Below are positions 48,287-57,944 of a stretch of 64,000 nucleotides of DNA, piece after piece. Source of the DNA: Monodelphis domestica (taxonomy: Eukaryota; Chordata; Mammalia; Didelphimorphia; Didelphidae); assembly GCF_027887165.1 (NCBI RefSeq), contig NC_077232.1:18306755-18370754 (forward strand), given 5' to 3'. Both the position numbers and the translations under genes were made by a program. The stretch's first letter is position 1. The number at the start of each line of letters is the position of its first letter. The notes beneath the pieces were generated by a model. That model did no database searches. It saw only the letters and a list, made by a program, of their open reading frames with translations, and was not told the origin of the DNA.

Positions 48287-49000
48287 CTTATCCAATAACT
48301 GTAGGATAGTAATTTTTGTACCTATGTCCAAAGGCCTATAAAACTGCATATCCTTTAATCACTACTGTATAACAAACAAAAATAAATCCTCAAAAAGGGA
48401 AAGGAGCTACTTGTATAAATGTATTCATAGCAGCTCTGTTTTTGGTGGCAAAGAATTGGAAATTGAAGGGTTGTCCATAATGTGGGGAATGGTTGAACAA
48501 ATTGTGTTATATGTTGGTAATGAAGTACTCTTGAGTAGTAAGAAACAATGGTCAGGATGATTTCATGAAAATCATGAAACACCTACATGAACTGATGCAG
48601 AGCAACATAAGCAGAACCAGGAAAATATTGTATTCAGTAAAAGCAACTTCATGGTAAGATCAATTCTGAAAGACTTTGCTACACTCAGCAATATAATGAT
48701 CTAAGAAATTTCACTCACCTTCAGAGAAAACTGTTAGAGTTGGATGGAGATGAAAACATATAATTTTTATAATTTTCACATTGTTTTATTATTTTATTGG
48801 GAGTTATGGTTTTATATTAGTTTTCTCTTACAACAATAACTAATATGGAAATGTGTTTTGCATGATAACACATGCATAATTCAAATCAAATTGCTTTTCA
48901 TCACTGAAAGGGGGAAGGGCAGGAAACCATTTTGAATCTTTTAATTTTAGTGAATGTACATTGAAAATTGTTATTATATGTAGTTTGGAAAAATAAAATG

Positions 49001-49199
49001 TCTCTGAATAAAAAGGTAGAGGGGAATACATGAAATACTCTATAAGAAACTTAATTGGTGAATTTGGAGTATCTCCAGTAATTGTTATGACAGTTACCTA
49101 ACTGTTTTTTGTCACTTAATTCTCTATTTCTATTCTTCATGTAAGATATTTACATGATTGTTTTTGTCCTAGAGCAATCTTGAAATAATTTTTCTGATG
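49001..49199. other. Proximal upstream region of OR-4
   Basis: Matches 35359-35555 before OR-3 almost base for base. Function is not evident. Confidence 0.5.
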
Positions 49200-49219
49200 G
49201 TTATTCTTTTTTGTTTCAG
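49200..49219 (+). promoter_or_regulatory. 3' splice acceptor before OR-4
   Basis: TTCTTTTTTGTTTCAG with AG at 49218-49219, 20 nt before the first receptor ATG. Confidence 0.6.
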
Positions 49220-49223
49220 GAGA

Positions 49224-49256
49224 ATGACATCACTCTCAAATGACATTAATGGATAA
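49224..49256 (+). other. Short uORF overlapping the OR-4 start
   Basis: ATG at 49224, out of frame with the receptor, encodes 10 codons and stops at TAA 49254-49256. That lies past both candidate receptor starts (49240 and 49249). Identical in spacing to the uORF of OR-3. Confidence 0.6.
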
Positions 49257-50196
49257 CAGATCTGAAGTGAATACCTTCATCCTTTTAGGATTAATAGAGA
49301 CCCCAGTGTTTCAGGTTCCTCTGTTCATAATGGTCACCCTCATCTATCTCATCACTCTGGTAGGGAACCTAGGGATGGTAGCTTTGATCTCCCATGATTC
49401 CTGCCTCCATTCCCCAATGTACTTTTTCCTCAGAAATCTGTCTCTGGTGGATTTTGGTCTTTCCTCAACTATTATTCCCAAGGTGATAACTGGGCTCCTC
49501 ACAGGCAACAAGTTCATCTCCTATAATGGATGTACTACCCAGTTGTTCTTCTTTATGACCTTTGCTACTATTGAAAGTTTTCTTTTAGGCATCATGGCTT
49601 ATGATCGTCATGCAGCTGTGTGTAGGCCCCTATATTACACCACAATCATGACTTCAAAAATATGTGTATATCTGGTCAGTGGGGCTCATATCTGGGGTTT
49701 TCTGACTTCCACCATCATCATAGGAAATGTTTTTAGCCTTTCATTCTGCAGGTCCAATGTAATCCATCATTTTTATTGTGATATTCCCCCTCTCTTAGTT
49801 CTCTCTTGCTCTGAAATTCACATGACTGAGACAGTAGTCTTCATCATTGGGTCATTAAATGCATCCTTCCCATTTCTTGTCATCTTTTTCTCTTACTTGT
49901 TAATCTTCATCACTGTCCTGAAGATTCGTTCTGCTGATGGGCGCCAGAAAGCTTTCTCCACCTGTGCTTCCCATCTCACAGCAGTGTTCATATTTTATGG
50001 GACAGTCACCTTCATGTACTTCCAACCCAGCTCAAGCCATTCAATGGATTCAGACAAAATGGTGTCAGTGTTCTATACTATGATAATCCCTATGTTGAAT
50101 CCTCTCATTTATAGTCTGAGGAACAAAGAAGTTAAGAATGCTTTCAGAAAAGCTATGAAGAGACAATGCCTTCAATTTGATCATCCTATTAATTAG
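49240..50196 (+). CDS. OR5B-like: Olfactory receptor, OR5B subfamily (OR5B21-like), intact (OR-4)
   Basis: A 318-residue odorant GPCR with a complete open frame. Hallmarks: NRS sequon at 6-8, GN at 42-43, [13 protein letters not shown] before TM2, [10 protein letters not shown] at 119-128, [13 protein letters not shown] in EL2, [10 protein letters not shown] in TM6 and [15 protein letters not shown] in TM7. Differences from OR-3 include LYYTT for LHYTT after the TM3 motif, HFYCD for HFFCD in EL2, and several TM3 changes (A99T, V106M, L115F, AF117-118GI). Start as for OR-3, with an alternative at 49249. The 3' flank is the same as that of OR-1 and keeps the MAR1-like SINE. Assignment to OR5B is from remembered family sequence; the ligand is unknown. 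Confidence 0.95.
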   Translation: MTLMDNRSEVNTFILLGLIETPVFQVPLFIMVTLIYLITLVGNLGMVALISHDSCLHSPMYFFLRNLSLVDFGLSSTIIPKVITGLLTGNKFISYNGCTTQLFFFMTFATIESFLLGIMAYDRHAAVCRPLYYTTIMTSKICVYLVSGAHIWGFLTSTIIIGNVFSLSFCRSNVIHHFYCDIPPLLVLSCSEIHMTETVVFIIGSLNASFPFLVIFFSYLLIFITVLKIRSADGRQKAFSTCASHLTAVFIFYGTVTFMYFQPSSSHSMDSDKMVSVFYTMIIPMLNPLIYSLRNKEVKNAFRKAMKRQCLQFDHPIN

Positions 50197-50198
50197 AG

Positions 50199-50204
50199 AA
50201 TAAA
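50199..50204 (+). promoter_or_regulatory. AATAAA just after the OR-4 stop
   Basis: Canonical hexamer two bases after the stop codon. That would give a very short 3' UTR, so it may not be the site used. Confidence 0.25.
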
Positions 50205-50603
50205 TCAATTTGTACGTTCCTCCCTCTGTGATCCAAGACAAAACAAGTCTATTTTTCTTTCTATTGTTCTCATTTATTTTTCCTTTTGCTAAGTAAGAAT
50301 AATAATCATATCAATTCCAATAATAAGGAGATGTTAATAAGGAAAGTCACTGGGGGGGTCAGTGGATGTTTCCATCTTTCCTGGGGGCTGCTTTGCGGTC
50401 CGTGCTTTCAATGTGTAACCATGTCAAACAAAATGGTCTTTGATGGCTCCTGGCCACACAGAAGTGCAATCCGTATTTTTCCAAGAGTAATATCATATAG
50501 CTACAGATGTCATAGAATTGCAATGAAGAGATTCTATGATTTAAATTCTGTCAGACATTTAAATATTGTGTAACCTTAGGCCCATACTATGTAACTGAGG
50601 GAA
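50205..50603. other. 3' flank of OR-4, no gene
   Basis: Begins like the OR-1 flank ('ttcctccctctgtgatccaaga' versus 'cttccctctgtgaaccagac'). Near 50290-50470 it carries extra sequence with no recognised content. Confidence 0.45.
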
Positions 50604-50847
50604 ACTAGGCTACACAGGGGATACAGCAATAGATATGGAGTTAGCAATATGTGAGTTCAAATCTGGCCACAGAAATTTATGAATTTTGTGACTCAGAAGA
50701 AGTCACTTAATCCTCTTTCCCTCTGTTTTTTCATCTGAAAAATGAGTTAGAGAACAGAATGAGAAGTACTCCAGTGTATTTGCAAAGAAAACTTCTAATG
50801 AGTTTCTAAGGTAATGAATGAAACAGAGAAATGACTACAGAAAAACA
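50604..50847 (+). mobile_element. MAR1-like SINE (3' flank of OR-4)
   Basis: Paralogue of 9145-9400: 'gaaactaggctacacaggggatacagcaatagatatggag…tgtgagttcaaatctggcc…tgactcagaagaagtcactta…tcatctgaaaaatgagttagag…ctccagtgtatttgcaaagaaaact'. Confidence 0.7.
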
Positions 50848-51611
50848 ACCTTAGCCAAGTCACAAAGTCTGGGTCTCAGTTCCTTATGCTTAAAGTGCTT
50901 TAATAGTAGGACATAATATTGTTTTGTGGAATGAAGGATATTTTTGTTTATTCATACACACACTTACTCTTAGACTCTGTTATAGGCAAATATACACAAA
51001 TCAAATACAGAATTCCTAGTTATTATTTTTTTAAAGAAGGAAGAGCAGTTATTTAACTTTTAAATGGTATAGTACTTGCAGAGCTAAGCCACTAAGTTGC
51101 TTGGATGTTTAACGTTGATGGTAACAGTATTGTTCATCCATCACCCCCTCAACCAGAGATGTGCTCCTAAACACTTAAGATCCAGCTCTTCCGAACAAAT
51201 GCTTATGACAACTTTAAAAGTTAAGCATCATTATTCTTTTTTCTAACACAATATGAAGTTTAAATTATCAACCAAACAAGTTTTTCTTGACTTGTATCAT
51301 TTAGTGATTTCTACTCTCTTTACACTCACTCAGAATCTAGTTATCACTTTTTTTAGGTCTTTCACTGTAATGCCAGTGTAGCATCCTGATGTGAACCTCG
51401 TTGGAAATTCAATTTTAACTAATACATTATTTAGGTGCTTTACATGTTTCTGTGCCTGAATAGGGATTACTTTGCATTTCTATTTTACATAATTTAATAT
51501 TTCCATGGGATTAAATGAAGACTTTCTACTATTTGGTAATTTGAATTCTTTTATCGGAGCTGGGGAACCATATTGGGAAAAACCAAGTATATGGTATTAG
51601 CATGTATATTG
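50848..51611. other. 3' flank of OR-4 (continued), no gene
   Basis: Follows the OR-1 flank in order ('gtagcatcctgatgtgaacctc' versus 'tatagcatcctgatgccaacctc' at 10380). No coding potential seen. Confidence 0.55.
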
Positions 51612-51835
51612 GTTTTTAAAAGTTATTTTATTTTCCCAATTACATGTAATAACAATTTTCTCCATGAATTTTCTGAGATTATGAGATCCAAATTGTCTTA
51701 CTCTTTTCCTTCCTTCCACCTTCTTAAAGATGGTAATGAATTTGATCTTTATAATACTGTATTATCATGCAAAATGTACTTCCATATTAGTCATTGTTGT
51801 AAAAATCACTGATGTAAAATCAAAAACATAAAATA
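51612..51835 (-). mobile_element. L1 3' UTR fragment, minus strand
   Basis: 'ttattttcccaattacatgtaataacaattttc' through 'catattagtcattgttgtaaaa' is the reverse complement of the L1 3' UTR seen at 35180-35358. It is absent at the equivalent place behind OR-1 (about 10620), so it is a later insertion. Confidence 0.75.
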
Positions 51836-52199
51836 AAAACATAAGCAATAGTTGTAAATGTATGTTTAAGGACAACTGGATTCAGAGAGCAATACGAATT
51901 CAAAGTTTAATATCCAACTTTTTTATTAATTATTGATTGAAAATTATATGTATTCCCCAGAATCAATATTGATGGATCAAATCTAGACCTATGGGCCTGA
52001 AAGGCAAAATTTGCAAGTGTTTGACCTCCCTATTTCTATGGATTAAAGTAGAACCACCCAGACTTAAATCTATGAAGTATTTTCACCATGGTGAGATTTA
52101 AGTCAAGTTGATTATTGAATGTTTACTCACTCCCAAACATTTCAAGTTATGTGACTCAATAAATTTTAAGATATTTTCTAACCCTTAACACAGGGATGC

Positions 52200-52395
52200 T
52201 ACTACTGGCCCTATAACATAAATAGATCAAAGATAGGGGGGAAAGAACCTACTTATACAAAAAAAGTATTACCTGCCATCTCAGCAGGGAGGAAGGAAAG
52301 AACATGGAATGTTAAATATCAGAAAATTATTATGAAGTGTATTTACAAGTAATTGGGAAAATATAGCATAAAAAAGTTAAAAAAATATATTTTCC
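52200..52395 (+). mobile_element. Probable L1-type 3' tail, plus strand
   Basis: 'ggaaggaaagaacatggaatg…gtatttacaagtaattgggaaaatatagcataaaaaagttaaaaa' resembles an L1 3' UTR with an A-rich end. It is missing from the OR-1 flank near 10910. Confidence 0.45.
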
Positions 52396-52399
52396 CACT

Positions 52400-52859
52400 G
52401 TGAGACTTCCAGGGGATGTTATAAAACTGTGTCTTTTCACAACTGCCTTCAGTTATAGAAATCTCCTTTTCTGAATCAAGACAAGTAAACTCCAATCTTT
52501 ATTTGTGGTCATCAGTCACAACTTTAATTTACTTTCCATCATATTACTTCTGTCATCAAGAATATGGAGTGTAAAACATGAAAAATATAGCACTTTAACA
52601 CTCCCTTAACAAATTTAAAATGAAACATAAAATAATAAGAATATATTGAGATATATTTTTAAAATTTTCCATATCCTACTGTATTAAACTCATGAGGATT
52701 AATTATATTTCAATATTTATAATTTATAATATTAATCAATGGCAGTATCTATGACTTTTGGTCTTTGATTTCCTGACCCTTCACATGTTTGCTCCATAGC
52801 AAATGAATAACTACACATTTATTAAGGAACTATTTTGTACCAAGCACTATGTTTATCAG
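52400..52859. other. Old LTR remnant and duplicated 3' flank
   Basis: 52400-52555 matches the LTR remnant at 10917. 52556-52859 then matches 62700-63005 ('gacttttggtctttgatttcct', 'tttgtaccaagcactatgttta'). No gene. Confidence 0.55.
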
Positions 52860-54380
52860 TGTTAAATTTAAATTTTGGTTGGACTCTGAATATATTATTA
52901 ATTAGGTGGTCACCAGGGATTTAATTTCTAAATCCCCAAATCAATTACTAAAGTAAATGGAATTTATGGTGGTTTATTTACAATATATATGATAGAAGGA
53001 AGATATTAAGGAATGAGAGAGAGAGAGATGGAGAAAACCCTGGCTTCTTCTTATACCAGTTAGAATTTCTAAGTCCCAGTCAGGGTAAGAGAGTCTCAAG
53101 AACTATTTGCCTTACCTGGAGGCTTCATGCCTCCAAAAAAGTGGGGTCACTAAGTCAGCTTTTCACTCACCAATGGCAACAGTCTAAAAGAAGTCTGGGT
53201 GTTGTTCTTCTAGTCATTCCTCAGAGTCAGTGCCCCAAATCTCTGAATGAATATCCATCTTCCCTTCAGCTCCAAGTGACTGATCCTTCACTCCAAGCCC
53301 GGGTGACTGTCTGAATCTGAATTACTGATTTTGTCTTTTGGTCCTCTTTTTAAAGATCTTTTTTCTTTTGTGTCACCTCCTCTAAATTTTCACATCTACC
53401 AATCACAGCAGGTACTTTTCTCCAGGACTGCCCATTCTTTAGTTCTTACCTTCTTTGGTTAGATTATATCTTTTTGGGTTACTTAACATCTCTTTTGTTA
53501 AGTTCACCTTCTGTAGTTACTTAATATCTTTTTGTGGTTAATTCACTTTATTAAGTCTGAATTTTAGAATTACTCCACCCTGCTTAGTCTAACAAAACAG
53601 GAATGTCTACACGCCTACTTAAAAATTAAGTGTTGAGAAGGATGGCTTATGACAGACATGGGTTAGCAAATGACAAATCAGAAACAACTGACACTCCCTG
53701 GGCTGTCCTAAGGCAAGCTCAAGCTAACATTGGTACATGTGAGACACAGGAAGTGATGTAAAAAAAGGTCTATATATTTTCATCACTTCCTTTCTCCTGT
53801 CTCTTTTTTGGAGATATGGCTCTGGCTCTTTGGTAAGACATGCCTCTGGCTCTCTCATGGATATGTGGCTCTTGCTCTGTCTCTCGCTAGTGGAGATGTT
53901 GGTCTGTTGGCAACATGAGGGGTGCTGGGTGGCGTTTAGCATCTTGGGTCTTTGAGTGAGTAGTTTAGACTGATTCCTTTTTCCTTTACCTTCCAAAACA
54001 CTATCATCTTAGGAAGCCCCTAATCTTCTGAGGAGGCCTCATGGGGGAGGTCTTTGAACTCCACCTGGCACAGGCTAGGCCAGAGAAATCTTATATACTT
54101 TTCCCTTTCTCTTCTTCTTAATTCATTTTCTCTATATTAATTAAAGCAACCTAAAATTCCAAACTGACTTGAATATTTTTATTGGGATTAGAATTAATCC
54201 CTGGTGACAACTAGATTTATAGTCCAGTCAAAAAGCCCTAAATTTACCCCTAACAGTTGTTACTTAACACCTTTTTGTTGTTAAAATCTAAAGGTAGCTT
54301 ATAATTCTAGCTTCACTATAAAGGAAAATCTAAGTACCTTCATTGTTACAATCAGTAGATAGCTAAATCCAATCTTCACA
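52860..54380 (-). mobile_element. Solo LTR, 'GA-tract LTR' family (copy 3), itself interrupted
   Basis: Ends TGTTAAATTT and CTTCACA, flanked by TCAG on both sides (52856-52859 and 54381-54384). The uninserted sequence is present at 62990-63005. On the minus strand, TTTAAAAAGAGG (about 53345-53357) and AATAAACC (about 52970-52980) give TATA box and poly(A) signal in the right order. Without the nested LTR it is about 890 bp. It is a class I-type fossil (4-bp duplication). Confidence 0.8.
53631..54255 (+). mobile_element. Second LTR nested inside the LTR at 52860
   Basis: TGTTGAGAAGG…CCCCTAACA (TG…CA), with TATATA at 53771-53776 and ATTAAA at 54140-54145 followed by a typical R/U5 ('ttattgggattagaattaatccctggtgac'). 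It is opposite in orientation to its host LTR. I could not settle its target duplication. Fossil, no coding part. Confidence 0.6.
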
Positions 54381-54474
54381 TCAGTAAGAAAACAAATACA
54401 AAAGCATGATGCTTCCTAACTTCAAGGAGTTTATTCTTTTATTTTATTTTTAATTTTAATCATTTATTATTTTT

Positions 54475-54720
54475 GTTTAGACAGAAGATAGAAATAAAGA
54501 ATTGAAGTCAAGAAGTCATGAATTTGAATGATGCCATAGTGATTAACTAGTTGTGTGATCCTGACCAAGTCACTTAATTTCTCCTGGCATCAATATCTTC
54601 ATCTGTAAAATTTGAGTTATATAATATCCGTTTTATACTATTATTGTTAGTATCAAATGAGATGGCATTTATAAAGAGCTTCTTAAGTCTCATAATATTA
54701 CGTAAGTGTCATTGTAGGAA
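54475..54720 (+). repeat. MIR/THER-type CORE-SINE
   Basis: 'agaagtcatgaatttgaatgatgcc…ctagttgtgtgatcctgaccaagtcacttaatttctcctggcatcaatatcttcatctgtaaaatttgagtt' and 'atcaaatgagatggcatttataaagagctt' follow the MIR order from box B to core to 3' end. Confidence 0.75.
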
Positions 54721-54852
54721 GAGACATTTTCAGGCCAGAGAAGAATCATTTGTTCAGGGAAGTTATAAATATATTGAGAGTAACAGTAGAGCTAACCATT
54801 GCTTCTTCAGAGAAATTAGTTAAGTTTACCTGATTATAAGTTGGAAAAAAAA

Positions 54853-54901
<49 letters not shown>

Positions 54902-54912
54902 TGTTTGTGTGT
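54853..54912. repeat. (GT)n microsatellite
   Basis: About 60 bp of nearly perfect GT repeat. Confidence 0.97.
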
Positions 54913-55604
54913 AATGTTGGGACAATAGCAATAGCAGAAGCAGTGACAGGCAGGGATGTCAATTACGATTCTAGTCCCAAGGACTCTAGAACAGAGCTCA
55001 GCTCCACTTTGACATACTGAAGATAGTCTGATTATATACCTGCACAGTGTTTCTCTACCAATAGAACTAAATGACTTTCACTAGGTCACCTGTGTTTTTT
55101 CTGACCAACTGAGACTTGACTCTGCATCTCCTTGCTCTCAGTCTAGTCCTCTAACCTCTAAAACACAAGTGTGCCAAGAAGTTTGTGTGCAAATAAACTT
55201 ATCAATATTATTTTCCATTGCTTAGAATTTCTAAAGCAGAGTTTAGTTCTCTAATCGGAGGGGATAAGGAAGATGAAATTCCATGCTCATGGTTGCCATA
55301 TACCACCTACCAATCATGGCAAGACCTGGTATCCTTTGGTTTTGCTTTAGTTTGTGGCCTTTGACACTGATGCTTTTTAGCAGAAGGCCAGGATGAAAAT
55401 GGTTTCATTGAAATTGACAGAAAAGTTATTTCTTGTCTCATTTTAATATCAGATTGTTTTGTTCCTTAAAGAATTAATTTCATAATTTTATAGAGAATAT
55501 TATCTATGAAAATAGCTACAAATATATCCACATGTTATTCTTTAACATTTTGTCATGTTTCTCTCATAACAGTTCCTTTTTAGGAGTTATTGAATTCGTT
55601 TGTG
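54913..55604. other. Intergenic, nothing recognised
   Basis: Ordinary AT-rich sequence. A few MIR-like words occur near 55080-55160 ('actttcactaggtcacctgtg…tctaacctctaaaacac'), but there is no gene. Confidence 0.45.
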
Positions 55605-55862
55605 GGATAGTTAAGAGGAGTATTGGATAGAGCAGTGAGGGTGGACTCATAACAGCTGATCTTTATGAGGTCAAATCTGGTTTCAGACATATTCTAGTTG
55701 TGTGAAGTTGGGCAAGTCATTTAATCTCTTTGCTTCAGTTCCTCCTCATTAAAATGAACTGGAGAAGGAAATGCAAGCCTTTCCAATATCCTTGCCCCCC
55801 CCAAAATCTCCAAATGGTATCACATAGATTTGGATATGACTTAAACAAACATACAACAACAA
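55605..55862 (+). mobile_element. MAR1-like SINE with RTE-type tail
   Basis: 'agaggagtattggatagagcagtgagg', 'gaggtcaaatctggtttcagaca', 'gttgtgtgaagttgggcaagtcatttaatctctttgcttcagtt', 'aatgaactggagaaggaaatgcaagcc', then 'ccaaatggtatcac…tatgacttaaacaaacatacaacaacaacca', the tail also seen in marsupial RTE/BovB-linked SINEs. Confidence 0.8.
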
Positions 55863-55904
55863 CCAATGCATTGGCCTTTTCTTTTGGGAAAAAAACCTAT
55901 AAAC

Positions 55905-56074
55905 AAAAAAGTTTACCTTCCGTTATAAAATAAGAAGAGTGGCAAGAGTTAGGCAACTGGGGTTAAGTGGCTTGTTCAAAGTCACAAAACTACAATGTGT
56001 TTAAGGCCATATTTGAACCCAGGACTTTCCATCTCTAGGCCTAGCTTTGTATCCACTAAGCTACCAAGTGGCTC
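55905..56074 (-). mobile_element. tRNA-derived marsupial SINE, old copy
   Basis: Decayed member of the 9876/32484/45642 family: 'agagttaggcaactggggttaagtggcttgttcaaagtcacaaaac', 'aaggccatatttgaacccaggac', 'tatccactaagctaccaagtggct'. Confidence 0.75.
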
Positions 56075-56415
56075 ACATTAATGACCTTATATTCTGCAGC
56101 CAATATTTAGGAGCATAATTGCTCTGGAGGAGATCACTATTATCAACCTTCAAAACAAATTTCTGACCAGCTGTCACTATTAAGACAGAAAGTTAGCCTA
56201 GCTGAAGCTAAAAAGTCACTTAAGTAAGAGAGAAGGCAGCAGAGAGGAGATGTACCAAATCACCATAATCACCATCTTCAACACCATCCCCCATCTTAGA
56301 ACCTCATGGAGACAGCCCTTGTAGTAGAGTTTAGTATGTGGCTGCTATCTAACGTCCATAATTACAAAAAGAAACTCATTTGGAGAAAAGAACTACTAAC
56401 TACTATTACTAGATA
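56075..56415. other. Intergenic, nothing recognised
   Basis: No open frame or repeat that I can support. Confidence 0.4.
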
Positions 56416-56570
56416 ATAGTTGCAACAAAAAACTTGTATTTATATAGCACCTACTATGTGCCAGGGACAGTGCTATGTGCTTTATAAATATTTCCCCATC
56501 TGATTCTCACAACAACCCTGGGACATCAGTACAATCTAGGAGATTTAGAAACTATTTCCCTTAACATGAG
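56416..56570 (-). repeat. MIR-type SINE, minus strand
   Basis: 'tatatagcacctactatgtgccagggacagtgctatgtgctttataaatatttccccatctgattctcacaacaaccctgggac' is the reverse complement of the MIR 3' half. Confidence 0.75.
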
Positions 56571-56789
56571 CTCCAATCACTAAACCATTGCTAATGAAAG
56601 ACACCCAAGAATAATGGAAACTGAGGTTATCTACTCTGCTTTGATTACATTCCACAAAGCCATCATCTAGGGGGAGTAGCTCTTCTGGAGATGTAATCTG
56701 GCAACTGTTTATCCAAATTCTATACTCCCTACTTTCTCTGTAAGGAAGCCTACCAAAGATCTAGGGAGGAAAATATTCTTGCCCCAAAG

Positions 56790-57944
56790 ATATTGACCAT
56801 TTTCAAATGGTTGGCCATTAGACATTGAAATTAAAATTCATATTAATATAAATGGAAAGGGCATTAAGGAATATATTTCCATGTGCTCCAGCAAAGCAGC
56901 CTAGTCCTTTATATAAAGTTCGCATCTGAAAAGTGAGGTATATGTCTTTTCTCAGTCCCTGAGGATATGAGATGTTTTCTTTCAAACCACCAATATTTTG
57001 AACTATATTTTCTTTTCCTCTTCCCCTGATATTCTTATGAAACAGAGCAAAAAATACCATTGCCTGTTCTAAGGGTATACCCAGTTGTAGAGCCTTTGGA
57101 TATAATTTAAAATTGCTCTCCAAATGGTTGGATAAATTCACAGTACCACCAAAGTATATTAATGAGCCTCATTTTTCCCACAACCACTCCAACATTTGTA
57201 ATTTTGCTCTTTTTTCATTTTAGTCAATTTGGCTGTAAGATAATATCTCAGAATTGTTTGGGTCTATATTTCTCTAATCAGAAATTATTAAAATCATTTT
57301 TTCATATATTTACATAAAACTTTGGTTTCTTCATCCAAAAATTGCCTACTCTTATCTTTTCCCCATTTAGCAGTTGCAAGATAAGTCTTATTCTTAAAAG
57401 CTTGACAAAATTACATATTTTAGACATGAAACTTCTATCCAAGACACTGCTTTAAATTCTGCCCCACCCAGACCACCGGATTTCTGCTTTTCTTCTTACC
57501 TTGGCAACATTTGTTTTATTTGCACAAAAGCTTTTTGATTTAATGTACTCAAAAAGATCCCTATTACATTTCACAAAGCTCCCTATCTCTTTTTTTACTC
57601 AAAAATTCCTTTCCTATCCATAAATCTGATACATTATATGCTCTCTGCTCTTCTGATTTGATTAGGAAAGCTCTTTTTTCTGTCTAGATCATGTATCCCT
57701 TTTGATAATGTTTTAGTTAATGGTGAAGTTATTGGTCTGTATTTCATCTCTGCCTATCTAGCAATTTTTACCAAATAGTGATTTCTTATACTCATAGTAT
57801 AGATCCACACTTTTGTCAAATACAAGGTTACTGTAATCTTTAGTCTGTTGTTTGTCGGTTCTATTCCACCAATCTACCTTCATATTACTTAGCCAGTTTT
57901 GATAATTAATGCTTTATAAGGTGATCTACAAATTCTAGTAAATC
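56790..57944 (-). mobile_element. L1 LINE 3' half (late ORF2), minus strand, old
   Basis: Reading on the plus strand it runs through sequence complementary to late L1 ORF2: 'attgctctccaaatggttggat', 'aacatttgtaattttgctc', 'tctctaatcagaaattatt', 'gtttcttcatccaaaaattgcc', 'acaaaagctttttgatttaat' and 'gtattatatgctctctg'. The opposite-strand equivalents occur in the plus-strand L1 copies (for example 34400-34700). The frames are closed, and its left limit is vague. Confidence 0.7.

Larger units (their letters stand above)
43017..49000 (+). mobile_element. L1 LINE (unit 4 copy), ORF1 region deleted
   Basis: The 5' UTR start matches 30912 in unit 3. At about 43500 it jumps to sequence matching 17480 of the unit 2 L1, so the rest of the 5' UTR and ORF1 are missing. 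ORF2 remnants follow: an endonuclease-like start near 43690, RT near 45300-46060 (split by a SINE), and the C-terminal part at 46450-47240. The L1 then resumes after an LTR, from 48287, and ends with the 3' UTR and an AAATAAAATG tail. The deletion is different from, and partly complementary to, that of unit 3. Confidence 0.85.

Noticed and set aside
54746-54931. Minus-strand frame with a long Thr-His run
   Set aside because: It is the GT microsatellite; no flanking homology.
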